Source of the DNA: Desulfosoma caldarium
GTDB taxonomy: Bacteria; Desulfobacterota; Syntrophobacteria; Syntrophobacterales; DSM-9756
Assembly (NCBI RefSeq): GCF_003751385.1
Contig: NZ_RJVA01000010.1
Coordinates: 186,001 to 250,000 of the forward strand
Length of the DNA stretch: 64,000 nt
Direction: 5' to 3'
The notes beneath the pieces are model-generated. The model saw only the letters and a program-made list of their open reading frames with translations. It made no database searches and was not told where the DNA came from. Below are positions 26,280-36,024 of the stretch, one piece after another. Each line of letters begins with the position of its first letter. Position 1 is the first letter of the stretch. Position numbers and translations under genes: made by a program.

Positions 26280-27338
26280 TCAGCGTTTCCAAGCCTTGAT
26301 TTGGACACCTCGAACGGCCAGAGACGCTTCGTCCAAAGGCAGAGAAAACCCCTCGGAGACGTGCAACACCAGGGCCTTGTCCGAGCCTTCCGTCATGATC
26401 AGCGCATGGACGCCGGGCAGGGATTCCACCACAGCCATGCCGTCCTCGGGGCCTAAAACCAAAATCCCTGTGGCCAAGCCATCCGCAAAGGCGGCACTGT
26501 CGGCCATGACCGTGACACTGGCCGTTGCCCGTGCCGTGAAGCCGCTTCGAGGATCAACGATATGGCTGTAGCGTTTGCCATCCACGAGAAAGTAGCGTTC
26601 GTAGTCGCCCGAGGTGACCATGGCCTGGTCGGACATGGTCAGAACGGTCAGTAAGTCTTGGGAATTCCTAGGATGTTGCAGACCAACCCGCCACGGCTGT
26701 CCATCGGGCTTGGTGCCATAGGCCAAGATGTCCCCCCCCGCATTAACCAGAGCCGCGGCTATGCCACGGCCTTTGAGCACGTTCACGGCTTGATCGATGG
26801 CAAAGCCTTTGGCGATGCCGCCCAAGTCCAGAACCATGCCGGGTACGGAAAAGAAGACGCTTCGATCCTTTGATGACAGCACCACATGGTGATATCCAAC
26901 GCGAGATAGAGCTTCCTGAATGGCCTGGGAGGAAGGCAGTTTTTTCTCATTCTTGTCAAAAGGCCACAAGTTCATCAGGGGGCCCACCGTGATGTCGAAA
27001 GCCCCTTGTGTGATCTGGGAAATATGCAAGGAGAGTTCGATCACCCGGTAAAGCTCAGGGGATACCGTCACAGGGTGACGGGACGCTTCTCGATTGACGC
27101 GGCTGAGCTCGCTGTCTTCTCGAAAGACGCTCATCATGGCCTCTAAGCGAGCCATTTCTTCAAAGGCGGCCTCGAGCGCTTCATAGGCTTGGTGTGCGTC
27201 CTGGGAAACGACAGCCATGCTGACCACCGTGCCCATTAAAGGTTTGGCCGTCTGATAGATTTCAGGACTTCTCCCACACGACACCACCAAGAATCCGAAA
27301 AAACCACAAAGGATAACGCCTATTCTGTGAAACATCAT
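26280..27338 (-). CDS. apbE: FAD:protein FMN transferase, lipoprotein
   Basis: 352 residues from the ATG at 27338, with GAGAGG upstream. A short hydrophobic segment ends at a lipobox-like LVVSCG, so it is anchored on the periplasmic side. PLMGTVVSMAV, ITQGAFDITVGPLMNLW, LDLGGIAKGFAIDQAV, ALVNAGGDILAYG and YSHIVDPRSGF are the ApbE motifs for FAD and Mg2+. ApbE attaches FMN to threonines in NqrB and NqrC, both of which are encoded just across on the other strand. Confidence 0.95.
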   Translation of the reverse strand: MMFHRIGVILCGFFGFLVVSCGRSPEIYQTAKPLMGTVVSMAVVSQDAHQAYEALEAAFEEMARLEAMMSVFREDSELSRVNREASRHPVTVSPELYRVIELSLHISQITQGAFDITVGPLMNLWPFDKNEKKLPSSQAIQEALSRVGYHHVVLSSKDRSVFFSVPGMVLDLGGIAKGFAIDQAVNVLKGRGIAAALVNAGGDILAYGTKPDGQPWRVGLQHPRNSQDLLTVLTMSDQAMVTSGDYERYFLVDGKRYSHIVDPRSGFTARATASVTVMADSAAFADGLATGILVLGPEDGMAVVESLPGVHALIMTEGSDKALVLHVSEGFSLPLDEASLAVRGVQIKAWKR

Positions 27339-27570
27339 TTCATAACCTCTCGTCCTGTGCCCACGGCGAGGAAACGTTTCTTTCAAACCACGGCACGGGC
27401 CGGGATCACCCCGCCTTCTTTTCTTATGGATCCACGGGGGAAAATTCTGTACCCTGAGCCAAGGTGACTGGCCCTTCAGTAGGCTTGGCTGAGCCGATCG
27501 GATCGGCCCATGAGAAGACAAGCAGCGCAGCGGGCCGTAACTTCCATGTCATAGAAAGGAATGGATCCTC

Positions 27571-28287
27571 ATGGCAATCAATGCTCTGGTGGCCGTTGGG
27601 ACCGAGCGCGGTGTGGACACCTTTGATCGCGTGCTTGGGTTCTTGGAAAAGAGCTCGCCAAGTCGAATGGCTTTGGACGAAAACCCCATCGCTTTCAGCA
27701 CGCTGGTGCACATGCGCACCGCTCCAGAACTTCACAGCGAAGCCTTTCTTCGGGATCAAAAGAAGCAAATTCTTCGGCGCGGCGGAGACGTCGGAGTGCT
27801 CGCCGGGCTGGCTTACGCCGTACATCGAAGGAATCTGCCTGTCCATTTCGCCGACGGGGCTTTGGGAGATATCTTGTCGTCCACCGGGGAGTTGATCGGC
27901 TCGTATCCCTATGTGGGCGATCTGAACTTTGCCGTGAACACGGACATGATGCGCACTCCCATGGAACTCATCAAGCAGCGCATTCCTCGGTACCCGGGCC
28001 ATGATTTCGATTACGAACTCATTCACGCCTACCAGGTGGAGGCGTCCGATGCGCTCATGGACCGCGCCATTCCCATGCGCAATCGTTTCACCGCCATGGT
28101 CATCGACGCCATCATGGAAACCTACAAGGGATCTCTTCTCGTCTTCATTGGACAGAGAAAGCGATTTCGAAAAGAACTTTTTGAAGCCACAGAGGGGCTT
28201 GGCCAAGATGAGGTGGAAAATTTTGTCCCCCTTTTGGACCTCATTCATGCGAAAAACAAGTCCTTCGTGGACCTGACGGAAACCTAA
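27571..28287 (+). CDS. Unknown protein, possibly a diverged TraB/GumN-like fold
   Basis: 238 residues, soluble. MAINALVAVGTERGVDTF, SPSRMALDENP, RNLPVHFADGAL and the late MRNRFTAMVIDAIMETYKGSLLVFIGQ fall in the order and spacing of the TraB/EreA/ChaN superfamily (start strand, 'xxDxVALE', 'IPVxxxD', 'R-x-xxMAxxI...VVGAGH'), but the catalytic GxxH and glutamate motifs are not preserved (GTERG instead of GTxH). The link is therefore weak. Its stop overlaps the convergent kinase-like gene by 4 nt. Confidence 0.5.
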   Translation: MAINALVAVGTERGVDTFDRVLGFLEKSSPSRMALDENPIAFSTLVHMRTAPELHSEAFLRDQKKQILRRGGDVGVLAGLAYAVHRRNLPVHFADGALGDILSSTGELIGSYPYVGDLNFAVNTDMMRTPMELIKQRIPRYPGHDFDYELIHAYQVEASDALMDRAIPMRNRFTAMVIDAIMETYKGSLLVFIGQRKRFRKELFEATEGLGQDEVENFVPLLDLIHAKNKSFVDLTET

Positions 28288-29393
28288 ACCTGGGCTTCCA
28301 TGGCGGCACCAATCCTTTCGGAAAGATACTCGAAAACAGGCGACCTTTGTAGGTAACGGCAAAGCCCAGGGTACACTGCGCCAAGATCGCCGCCCAGAAG
28401 TTCCTGAAGGCGGTGCCATCCGGCGGGAATGTGCCTTAAAAAATCCCGTTTGCGCTTGACCATGCCCAGATAGGCAAACGCTGCAAGAAACTGAAAGCAT
28501 CGACACAGGGCCACCGTCGCCAAGCGTTCGCGAAAGAGCGTGTAGGAGCCGCCAAGAAGGTCCTTCATGTGACGCCAGTAGAGCTGCACCAGCTCTTCCC
28601 TTAACCAAAGCGGCAGCATTGCGTAAGGGTCCAAAAGGAGCGCCGCCAGATCGTATTCCGGAGGCCCAAAGCGCATGCCCTGAAAATCGATGACCCACAT
28701 TGACCCCTGAAATACCATCAGGTTACGGCTTTGAAAATCCCTGTGAAAGACAAGCCCGAAACGATCTTCTCCCGCCTTGAGAGCAAGCCTTTGGAAATCC
28801 ATGTCCACTTCCAAAGGTGGCGGCTGGAGACCCATGAGCCCTTCCAGAAAGGCGTTTCGAAAATAGAGCAGTTCTCTTTCGTAAACAAAGTTCGCGTCGT
28901 AGTGGCTTCCGTCATGGCACCAGGTCGAAGAAAAACCTTTCCAGGCTCGGCGCTGGCATCGCACCAGAACTTTTACGGCTTCGCGATAGAGGGTTCTCAG
29001 CCGATTGCGGCATGGGCCTCTTTGCACGAGATCGTAAAGGTGCACCGATCCCAGGTCCTGAAAGACAAAGACGCCTTCGTGCACATCGGCGTGCAGCATG
29101 CCAGGAACCGGAACGCCAATCCTGTGCAGGTGTCTTCCGATGTGCCAGACGGCGTCGTTTTCATCGATGGGTTCCTTCCGTCGAGGGCTCACCAGGACGA
29201 CATAGCTACCATGCGCCTGACGCAGCCGATAGAAAAGACGATCGGAACCGTCCCCCGCCAGAAGCCGAAGGCCCTTGCCGTCAAGACGGTAACCCCATTG
29301 AAGGAGCCGTCTTTCCAGGGCAGCCATGTTCACGCCGCCATCTTCTGGAACACTTCCCGGGACGGAATGAATTTCCGCACCTCCTGTAGACAT
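28284..29393 (-). CDS. Aminoglycoside-phosphotransferase-fold kinase, AmgK-like
   Basis: 369 residues. LLAGDGSDRLFYRL is the N-lobe start, VFQDLGSVHLYDLVQ the hinge, LVFHRDFQSRNLMVF the catalytic loop (HxDxxxxN) and VIDFQGMRFGPPEYDLAALLLDPYA the metal-binding DFQ region. It resembles AmgK, which phosphorylates the anomeric carbon of MurNAc/GlcNAc in cell-wall recycling. The next gene downstream of its start side is a MurU-like nucleotidyltransferase and NagZ is divergent beyond it, so a role in wall-sugar salvage is a good inference. The start is uncertain (TTG at 29396, internal GTG near 29330). Confidence 0.8.
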   Translation of the reverse strand: MSTGGAEIHSVPGSVPEDGGVNMAALERRLLQWGYRLDGKGLRLLAGDGSDRLFYRLRQAHGSYVVLVSPRRKEPIDENDAVWHIGRHLHRIGVPVPGMLHADVHEGVFVFQDLGSVHLYDLVQRGPCRNRLRTLYREAVKVLVRCQRRAWKGFSSTWCHDGSHYDANFVYERELLYFRNAFLEGLMGLQPPPLEVDMDFQRLALKAGEDRFGLVFHRDFQSRNLMVFQGSMWVIDFQGMRFGPPEYDLAALLLDPYAMLPLWLREELVQLYWRHMKDLLGGSYTLFRERLATVALCRCFQFLAAFAYLGMVKRKRDFLRHIPAGWHRLQELLGGDLGAVYPGLCRYLQRSPVFEYLSERIGAAMEAQV

Positions 29394-29503
29394 CAAGACC
29401 CCTTAAAGGACGAAACACCCTGGGAAAGAATCCTCCTCGGCGCCTTGCCGTCTCACGTTCCTTGTTCCACGAGAACCCGAAACGCTGGTGCTCCCTAGAC
29501 CCC

Positions 29504-30541
29504 TCACCCCGGACCCATGAAATGCCCTACGGAATGCCGAATCGGCGAAGGCGTGTCCAGGGTTTGGCCCAGCGGGACCGGGGCAGCGGAAGGTAAGAAG
29601 ATGGTGTTGCGATGCCTTCCGGACACCACGGCCCCATCGGCAACCACGCAGTTTTCCAGCACCGTTTCAGGCTCGATGCGACAACCTTTCCAAAGGATCA
29701 CATGATCAAGAACGCAGCCTCTCTCCACGATGCTGGCCTCACCCACCACCACCGCACCACGCAGCCGTGCCGAAGACGCCACGGTCGCCGACGGGTGCAC
29801 CCACACGCCAGAATCGGAAATACCCAGAAAACAGGCCCCATCGTTGGGGAGTCGATCATAGGCCGTGTGCAGATTCCAGTAGCTTTCCAAAGATCCCATA
29901 TCGGTCCACCATAGATGCTCTCGACAGACGGCTGCCGGAGGTGTTCCGCGGGCGATCCAGTCCTCGTAAAGGTCGATGATATGATAAGGCTTTCCAGGGT
30001 CCATGGAGCGCAGCGCGGACGGCTCAACGACGTGAATGCCCGAAAAGGTCCATAACCCACTTTGGCCCGCCATGGTCGAGGGGGAAAAACCGGTCACCAT
30101 GGTGCCTTCTGCGTTGACACGAACCGTATCGAACCGATGGGAGCGGCACAGGAGCATGGTCGCGGGGGCGCCTTGGGTTCGATGCTTTTCCACAAGACTT
30201 TGCAAAGACACCTTTGCCGCCACATCGGCGTTGACGACCACCAGGGGAGCGTCATCGAGCATCTCCAGGGCATTGCGCACGCCTCCTCCTGTGCCCAGGA
30301 TGTCTCGTTCCACAAGAACCTGCACGGGGATCGGCCATGAATGCGACGCGAAGTAGTCTAGGATCTTGTGAGACATGTGATGGGCATTGACCACGACACG
30401 CCGAAAGCCTTCCTCTGCCGCTTGCCTAATCCAGCGTTCCAGAAGCGGCTTGCCCCACACGGGGCATAGGGCCTTGGGCCGAACGTAAGTCAAAGGTCGA
30501 AGGCGGGTGCCATGGCCTGCGGCAAGAATCATGAGATGCAT
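29504..30541 (-). CDS. Sugar-1-phosphate nucleotidyltransferase, MurU-like
   Basis: 345 residues. MILAAGHGTRLRPLTYVRPKALCPVWGKPLL is the nucleotidyltransferase signature (G-x-G-T-R-x9-P-K). ILGTGGGVRNALEML and LVVNADVA complete the active site. After residue ~240 there is a left-handed-beta-helix-like tail (VWVHPSATVASSARLRGAVVVGEASIVERG). It would form a UDP- or GDP-sugar from the sugar-1-phosphate made by the AmgK-like kinase 110 nt downstream. Without the neighbour, a mannose-1-phosphate guanylyltransferase call would be equally fair. Confidence 0.85.
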   Translation of the reverse strand: MHLMILAAGHGTRLRPLTYVRPKALCPVWGKPLLERWIRQAAEEGFRRVVVNAHHMSHKILDYFASHSWPIPVQVLVERDILGTGGGVRNALEMLDDAPLVVVNADVAAKVSLQSLVEKHRTQGAPATMLLCRSHRFDTVRVNAEGTMVTGFSPSTMAGQSGLWTFSGIHVVEPSALRSMDPGKPYHIIDLYEDWIARGTPPAAVCREHLWWTDMGSLESYWNLHTAYDRLPNDGACFLGISDSGVWVHPSATVASSARLRGAVVVGEASIVERGCVLDHVILWKGCRIEPETVLENCVVADGAVVSGRHRNTIFLPSAAPVPLGQTLDTPSPIRHSVGHFMGPG

Positions 30542-30696
30542 TCAAGAGCCCTTTTCGCACGCTGTCGGGCAATGTCTTGACAGCGAGGTGTTCTTGATCG
30601 AAAGTAAACTTTTGGCATCCGGTAGGCCGAGCGCGATGATCGTCGGCCGCCGCGCCCCATGGTACGGGGACTTCAAGGATCCTTCAAACAAAATCC

Positions 30697-31698
30697 ATGA
30701 CACTTTCACAGTCACTCGACAACGACACCGGGCAGCACCTGTTTTTGGGATTTGAAGGAACCGAATGGACGGCGTCGCTTCAAGAATGGCTGCACGCCTT
30801 GCGCCCTGGTGGGTTGGTGCTTTTTCGTCGCAACGTCGTCGACACCGATCAGATCACGGCCTTGATTCGTGAAGCCAACGCCTGGGCCAAAAAGGCTTTG
30901 GGACGGCCCCTTGTGTGGGCCGTGGACGAAGAAGGCGGCTCGGTGCAGCGCCTTGCCGCCCTCTTGGGTCCGGCGCCTTCGGCTCTTGAACTGGCAAAGG
31001 CCGGGGACGAGGCGCTTCGCTCGCACGTTGTGCACACGGCCCGAGGGCTTCATCGCTTAGGCATCCATCTAAACCTGGCTCCGGTGCTCGATGTGGTGGC
31101 CTCGTCAAAGGACCACTTTCTCAAATCCCGATCCTTGGGACACGCCTTCGAGGAAGTAGCGCGGCTCGGATCCCTCTGGATTCGCTGCCTGCAAGACCAT
31201 GGCGTCGCCGCGACGGCAAAGCATTTTCCGGGACTGGGCACGGCACGTCTGGATCCCCACGACCAACTTCCACGAGTGGAGGCGCAGGCGGCAGCCAAAG
31301 CGCGCCAGGACCTGATCCCTTTTTACCGAGCCGTACAAACTGGGGTCCGCGCCGTAATGACGTCCCATGCGGTGTATGCATTTTGGGATCCGGACTGGCC
31401 CGGAACACTTTCCTGGAAAATCAATCGCGGACTGTTACGAGACCGATGGCACTTTCAAGGCGTGCTTCTTTCCGACGATTTGGACATGAAGGCCATCGGT
31501 GGGCGTTATGAACCGGAAACCATTGTGCGCCACAGCCTTCTGGCCACAGTGGATGGGTTTTTGGTTTGCCAGGAGGCGCACAGCGCGGAAGTCTTCGCCA
31601 GGGCCCTCTACGACGGCATTCGACGTCATCGAGATTTGCAAGAAGCCCATCGGCGGTCCTTGAATCGGCTTCAAGCCTTGACACCATCTTTGTTTTGA
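30697..31698 (+). CDS. nagZ: Beta-N-acetylhexosaminidase, GH3 family
   Basis: 333 residues. [39 protein letters not shown] and [12 protein letters not shown] are GH3 NagZ motifs; the KHFPGxG...D-x-H loop ([11 protein letters not shown]) supplies the His/Asp acid-base pair typical of NagZ, and the aspartate in SDDLDM is the nucleophile. It releases GlcNAc from anhydro-muropeptides in the cytosol. No signal peptide. Divergent from the MurU-like gene across a 155-nt gap. Confidence 0.93.
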   Translation: MTLSQSLDNDTGQHLFLGFEGTEWTASLQEWLHALRPGGLVLFRRNVVDTDQITALIREANAWAKKALGRPLVWAVDEEGGSVQRLAALLGPAPSALELAKAGDEALRSHVVHTARGLHRLGIHLNLAPVLDVVASSKDHFLKSRSLGHAFEEVARLGSLWIRCLQDHGVAATAKHFPGLGTARLDPHDQLPRVEAQAAAKARQDLIPFYRAVQTGVRAVMTSHAVYAFWDPDWPGTLSWKINRGLLRDRWHFQGVLLSDDLDMKAIGGRYEPETIVRHSLLATVDGFLVCQEAHSAEVFARALYDGIRRHRDLQEAHRRSLNRLQALTPSLF

Positions 31699-31723
31699 CA
31701 TTCTCTTGGGTCTATTCTAGCTT
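31695..31723 (+). promoter_or_regulatory. Probable promoter for alaC-hom operon
   Basis: TTGACA (31695-31700) overlaps the nagZ stop codon; TAGCTT (31718-31723) follows after 17 nt. The -10 is weak but resembles the TAGCAT -10 of the ffh promoter. Confidence 0.45.
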
Positions 31724-31757
31724 GAAAACTCCCAATTCACACAATGAGGTGACGCGC

Positions 31758-32945
31758 ATGAATTTCAACATCGATCAATTTACTCGCATGCGCCGTCTGC
31801 CGCCTTATGTGTTCGCGCAAGTCAATGCGCTGAAGATGGAAAGGCGAAGAGCCGGCGAAGACATTATCGATCTCGGCATGGGTAACCCGGACGTGCCGAC
31901 CCCGCAACACATCGTGGACAAGCTGGTGGAAGCGGCCCAAAAGCCTCACAACCACCGTTACTCGGCGTCCCGAGGCATCACGAAGCTGCGCCATGCCATC
32001 GCGGACTGGTACAAGCGTCGTTATGACGTGGATGTGGATCCTGAGACGGAGGCGGTGGTGACCATTGGGGCAAAGGAAGGGCTTTCCCATCTCGTGCTGG
32101 CCCTGATCAACCCCGGCGATGTGGTCTTTTCTCCCAATCCGACGTATCCCATCCATCCCTATTCGGTGATCATCGCGGGCGGAGACCTGCGCTCCATTCC
32201 CATCGGGCCGGACCGGGACTTCTTTGAAGACCTTCAAATCGCCGCCAAGCAAACGTGGCCGCGCCCCAAAATGCTCATCATTTCCTTTCCACACAACCCC
32301 ACGACGGCCGTGGTGGATTTGTCCTTTTTTGAAAAAGTGGTGGCTTTCGCCAAGGACCACCACCTCATGGTCATTCACGACCTGGCCTATGCAGACCTCG
32401 TCTTTGACGGCTATGCGGCTCCGAGCATTTTGCAGGTTCCGGACGCCAAGGACGTGGCGGTGGAGTTCTTTTCCATGTCCAAAAGTTACAGCATGGCCGG
32501 ATGGCGTGTCGGTTTTTGCGTGGGCAACCGGGAAATGGTCGGAGCTCTAACTCGGATCAAGAGTTATCTGGACTACGGCATCTTTCAGCCCATTCAAATC
32601 GCCGCCATCATCGCGCTCAATGGGGATCAAAGCTGCGTTCAGCACATCGTAAACATTTACCGCTCTCGACGAGATGTGCTGGTGGATGGATTGCGACGCA
32701 TCGGCTGGCACATATCCAAACCCAAAGGCACCATGTTTGCGTGGGCCCCCATACCCGACCGGTTTCGAGCCATGGGGTCCGTGGAATTTTCCAAATTCCT
32801 CATCGAAAAAGCCAAAGTGGCCGTGTCTCCTGGTCTAGGATTCGGAGAGTACGGAGACGACCACGTGCGGTTTGCCCTTGTGGAAAACGAAATGCGCATC
32901 AAACAGGCCATTCGTGGCATTCGCAAAGCCTTTCAAGACGCGTGA
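31758..32945 (+). CDS. alaC: PLP aminotransferase, AlaC/alanine-transaminase type
   Basis: 395 residues. Fold type I aminotransferase: [75 protein letters not shown] and [16 protein letters not shown], where SMSKS provides the PLP lysine. This set matches AlaC (glutamate-pyruvate transaminase) and its relatives in the aspartate family; a role in amino-acid synthesis fits the adjacent hom gene. ATG at 31758 is selected over upstream in-frame codons that lie inside nagZ. Confidence 0.9.
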   Translation: MNFNIDQFTRMRRLPPYVFAQVNALKMERRRAGEDIIDLGMGNPDVPTPQHIVDKLVEAAQKPHNHRYSASRGITKLRHAIADWYKRRYDVDVDPETEAVVTIGAKEGLSHLVLALINPGDVVFSPNPTYPIHPYSVIIAGGDLRSIPIGPDRDFFEDLQIAAKQTWPRPKMLIISFPHNPTTAVVDLSFFEKVVAFAKDHHLMVIHDLAYADLVFDGYAAPSILQVPDAKDVAVEFFSMSKSYSMAGWRVGFCVGNREMVGALTRIKSYLDYGIFQPIQIAAIIALNGDQSCVQHIVNIYRSRRDVLVDGLRRIGWHISKPKGTMFAWAPIPDRFRAMGSVEFSKFLIEKAKVAVSPGLGFGEYGDDHVRFALVENEMRIKQAIRGIRKAFQDA

Positions 32946-32974
32946 GGCGCCTGGCTATCGAGGAGCGCTGAAAG

Positions 32975-34306
32975 ATGATGGATTCCATACGCATCGGTCT
33001 CATCGGTTGGGGCACCGTCGGATGCGGCATGTTGCAGACATTGAGGGAAAATGCCAAAGAAATTCAAGCGCGCGTGGGGGTTCGCATGGACGTGGTTCGT
33101 GTGGCCGATCTCGACCTGGACAGCCCCAGGCCGGTGTCCGTCGATCCCCACCTTCTGACCCGTTCGGCGCAGGACATTTTGGACGACCCCTCCATTCATA
33201 TTGTGGTGGAACTCATTGGCGGCCTAGAACCCGCCCGATCGTTCATCATGAAAGCCCTGGAAAAGGGCAAGCATGTGGTGACGGCCAACAAGGCTTTGCT
33301 GGCCCATCACGGCAACGAAATCTTTGCTCAGGCCGCCAAGTGCGGGCGATCCGTGGGTTTTGAAGCCTCTGTCGCCGGCGGCATTCCGTTACTTAAAGCC
33401 ATTCGAGAGGGACTCAGCGCCAACCGACTGGATACGCTTTTTGGCATATTGAACGGCACGGCCAACTACATTCTCACGCGCATGACGGAAGATGGCCTGC
33501 CGTTTGCGCAGGCTCTGGCTGAAGCCCAACGCCACGGCTATGCCGAAGCGGACCCTTCCCTCGATGTTGACGGCATCGACACCGCCCACAAGCTGGCCAT
33601 TGCCAGCGCTATGAGTTTTGGCACATCCATCCGATTGGACAAGGTTTATGTGGAAGGCATTCGAGACATTGATTTACTGGATGTGCAGTTCGCGTCGGAA
33701 TTCGGATACCGCCTCAAACTCCTGGCCATAGCCCGAAATACGAACGGTCTCGTGGAGCTTCGCGTGCATCCCACGCTGATTCCCGAACGCCATGTGCTGG
33801 CGAGCGTGCGCGGAGCCTACAACGCCGTTCACATTCACGGCAATGCCGTCGGCAACATCATGCTCTACGGACTAGGTGCCGGCATGCTGCCCACAGGCAG
33901 CGCCGTGGTGGCCGATCTTGTGGACCTGGCTCGGGACATGACTCTGGGAATTGTTCATCGCGTACCCCCTTTGGGTTTTCTTCCAGAATACAGCTCGGAA
34001 ATGCCCGTCAAACCCATGGACGACGTGGTCACCCGCTATTACTTTCGGTTTTCCGCCGTGGATCGACCGGGGGTTTTGTCAAAAATCTCCGGCGTTCTCG
34101 GGGCCAATCAGATCAGTATTGCCGCCGTGATTCAAAAAGGTCGGGAGGTGGAAGGGGCCGTGCCCATCGTCATGCTGACCCACGAAGCCGTGGAAAAGGA
34201 TGTGCGCCGATCCTTGGAAGCCATAGATCGCTTGGACATCGTGCGCGGACCCACGAAACTGCTTCGCATTGAAGACAGAACGGACAACGCTGTTGCCAGC
34301 GCCTAA
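32975..34306 (+). CDS. hom: Homoserine dehydrogenase with ACT domain
   Basis: 443 residues. IGLIGWGTVGCGMLQTL is the NAD(P)-binding loop, VVTANKALLAHHG and FEASVAGGIPLLKAIREGL are catalytic-domain motifs, GILNGTANYILTRM and YAEADPSLDVDGIDTAHKLAI follow, with the lysine of AHKLAI catalytic. Residues ~365-430 (RFSAVDRPGVLSKISGVLG) form an ACT domain for threonine feedback. It reduces aspartate semialdehyde to homoserine. 29 nt after alaC and 12 nt before the apgM-family gene. Confidence 0.96.
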   Translation: MMDSIRIGLIGWGTVGCGMLQTLRENAKEIQARVGVRMDVVRVADLDLDSPRPVSVDPHLLTRSAQDILDDPSIHIVVELIGGLEPARSFIMKALEKGKHVVTANKALLAHHGNEIFAQAAKCGRSVGFEASVAGGIPLLKAIREGLSANRLDTLFGILNGTANYILTRMTEDGLPFAQALAEAQRHGYAEADPSLDVDGIDTAHKLAIASAMSFGTSIRLDKVYVEGIRDIDLLDVQFASEFGYRLKLLAIARNTNGLVELRVHPTLIPERHVLASVRGAYNAVHIHGNAVGNIMLYGLGAGMLPTGSAVVADLVDLARDMTLGIVHRVPPLGFLPEYSSEMPVKPMDDVVTRYYFRFSAVDRPGVLSKISGVLGANQISIAAVIQKGREVEGAVPIVMLTHEAVEKDVRRSLEAIDRLDIVRGPTKLLRIEDRTDNAVASA

Positions 34307-34318
34307 GGCCGAACGTTC

Positions 34319-35548
34319 ATGAAAACGAAATACGTGATTCTGGTCGGAGACGGAATGGGTGACTATCCGCTGGCTTCCCTTGAAGGTCGCACACCGTTGG
34401 AAGTCTCCCATACACCGGCCATGACGCATCTTGCTCGAATCGGCGAAATCGGCACGGTGCAGACCATCCCTGAAGGCATGGAACCGGGAAGCGATATCGC
34501 CAACATGGCTCTACTCGGCTACGACCCGGCTGTGTATCACACCGGTCGAGCACCCCTGGAAGCAGCCAGCCTGGGCGTGCATCTCGGCCCTGCGGACGTG
34601 GCGTTTCGCTGTAACCTGGTGACCTTGAAACAAGACGATGAGGGCACGGAACGCATGGAAGACTATTCGGCCGGTCATATCTCTACGGCCGAAGCCCACG
34701 AAATCATTGGCGCGTTACAAGAAGCCTGCGAAGGGTTGCCTCTGAAGCTTTATGCCGGTGTGAGTTATCGCCATGTGCTGGTCTGGTCAGGCGGCCCCAC
34801 GGATCTGCTCACCACACCGCCCCACGACATTCTTGGAGAACCCACGGCTGGCTACAAGAGAGTCTATGACACAACGGATGTTCTGAGAATCTTCACTCAG
34901 CGGTGCCGAGACATGCTTGCTCAGCATCCCGTTAATCGGCGTCGTCGGGACGTGGGTCTAAAACAAGCCAATGCCGTGTGGCTCTGGGGACAGGGAAAAG
35001 CGCCGTCCATGCCCTCCCTTCAGGATCTGTTCGGACTTCGCGGCGTTGTCATTTCCGCCGTGGACCTTCTCAAAGGCCTGGGCATTTATGCAGGACTGGA
35101 ACCGGTGCACGTTCCGGGAGCCACGGGATATCTTGACACGAACTATGCCGGCAAGGTGGATGCGGCCTTAAAGGCGCTTCAGGATATGGACTTCGCTTTC
35201 GTTCACGTGGAAGCGCCCGACGAAGCCAGCCACGAAGGAAGCCTGACCAAGAAGGTGCAAGCCATTGAAGACTTCGATGCCAAAGTCGTGGGTCCCATGG
35301 TGCAAGGCCTGGCGGCTTACGCTCGATGTCATGTGCTTGTGGCCGGCGATCATCTGACGCCCTTGAGTGTTCGCACACATGTACCGGATCCCTCCCTATA
35401 CGCCTTGTTTAAGGGAAACGTTGCCACGGCGCTTGCTGAGGATGAAAAGATCGTTTTTTGCGAAACCGCAGCTCGAGAATCCAGGCGGCACATGGAAAGC
35501 GCCGTCGCGCTCTTCCATCGTTTTGTGAACGCGCACCATGGATCCTAA
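34319..35548 (+). CDS. ApgM-family phosphoglycerate mutase homologue, proposed homoserine kinase
   Basis: 409 residues of the alkaline-phosphatase superfamily. VILVGDGMGDYPL gives the first metal aspartate; GSDIANMALLGYDP holds the serine that is phosphorylated in these mutases; AGDHLTPLSVRTH and DFAFVHVEAPDEASHEG bring the remaining metal ligands. A subgroup of this family sits next to homoserine dehydrogenase in genomes lacking ThrB and has been proposed to be a homoserine kinase (TIGR02535, from memory); the position 12 nt after hom fits. True phosphoglycerate mutase activity cannot be excluded. Confidence 0.88.
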   Translation: MKTKYVILVGDGMGDYPLASLEGRTPLEVSHTPAMTHLARIGEIGTVQTIPEGMEPGSDIANMALLGYDPAVYHTGRAPLEAASLGVHLGPADVAFRCNLVTLKQDDEGTERMEDYSAGHISTAEAHEIIGALQEACEGLPLKLYAGVSYRHVLVWSGGPTDLLTTPPHDILGEPTAGYKRVYDTTDVLRIFTQRCRDMLAQHPVNRRRRDVGLKQANAVWLWGQGKAPSMPSLQDLFGLRGVVISAVDLLKGLGIYAGLEPVHVPGATGYLDTNYAGKVDAALKALQDMDFAFVHVEAPDEASHEGSLTKKVQAIEDFDAKVVGPMVQGLAAYARCHVLVAGDHLTPLSVRTHVPDPSLYALFKGNVATALAEDEKIVFCETAARESRRHMESAVALFHRFVNAHHGS

Positions 35549-35582
35549 AAACCTGTTGGAAAAAAAGGTGGGTGAATCACGC

Positions 35583-36020
35583 ATGACAACCCAGAGCACG
35601 CGAGCCCGCCTGCGCGTCCTCTACGGTGACACGGACGCCATGGGACAGGCCTACTACGGCCAGTACATGCGCTGGTTCGAAGCGGGGCGTGCCGAATGGT
35701 TCCGACACCAGGGCACCACGTACCGCCGTCTGGAAGAGCAAGGCATTTTCCTACCGGTCATCGAAGCCCACTGCCGGTACATGCGTCCTGCCTTTTACGA
35801 CGACGTCCTGGAAGTGGAAACGTTCTTTCATTTTCCCGGTCCGGCCAGACTCCGCTTTGACTACCGCATCCATCGACACGATCCCCCGCAACTCTTGGCT
35901 CAAGGTTACACGGTCCACGTGTGCGTCAACCGAGAAAGAAAACCGCTCAAGCCCCCCGCCTGGCTTCGAGACCTGCTTTCTTCCAAAGCTGTCGATCCCG
36001 CAGACCCCTCAGCGGAATGA
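35583..36020 (+). CDS. Acyl-CoA thioesterase, YbgC/FadM (hot-dog) family
   Basis: 145 residues from the ATG at 35583 with AAGGTGGG upstream; an earlier ATG at 35538 overlaps the previous gene. RVLYGDTDAMGQAYYGQYMRWFEAGRAEWFR is the 4-hydroxybenzoyl-CoA-thioesterase signature with the catalytic aspartate in DTDAMG. A single hot-dog fold of normal length. Substrate not predictable. Confidence 0.88.
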   Translation: MTTQSTRARLRVLYGDTDAMGQAYYGQYMRWFEAGRAEWFRHQGTTYRRLEEQGIFLPVIEAHCRYMRPAFYDDVLEVETFFHFPGPARLRFDYRIHRHDPPQLLAQGYTVHVCVNRERKPLKPPAWLRDLLSSKAVDPADPSAE

Positions 36021-36024
36021 GACC

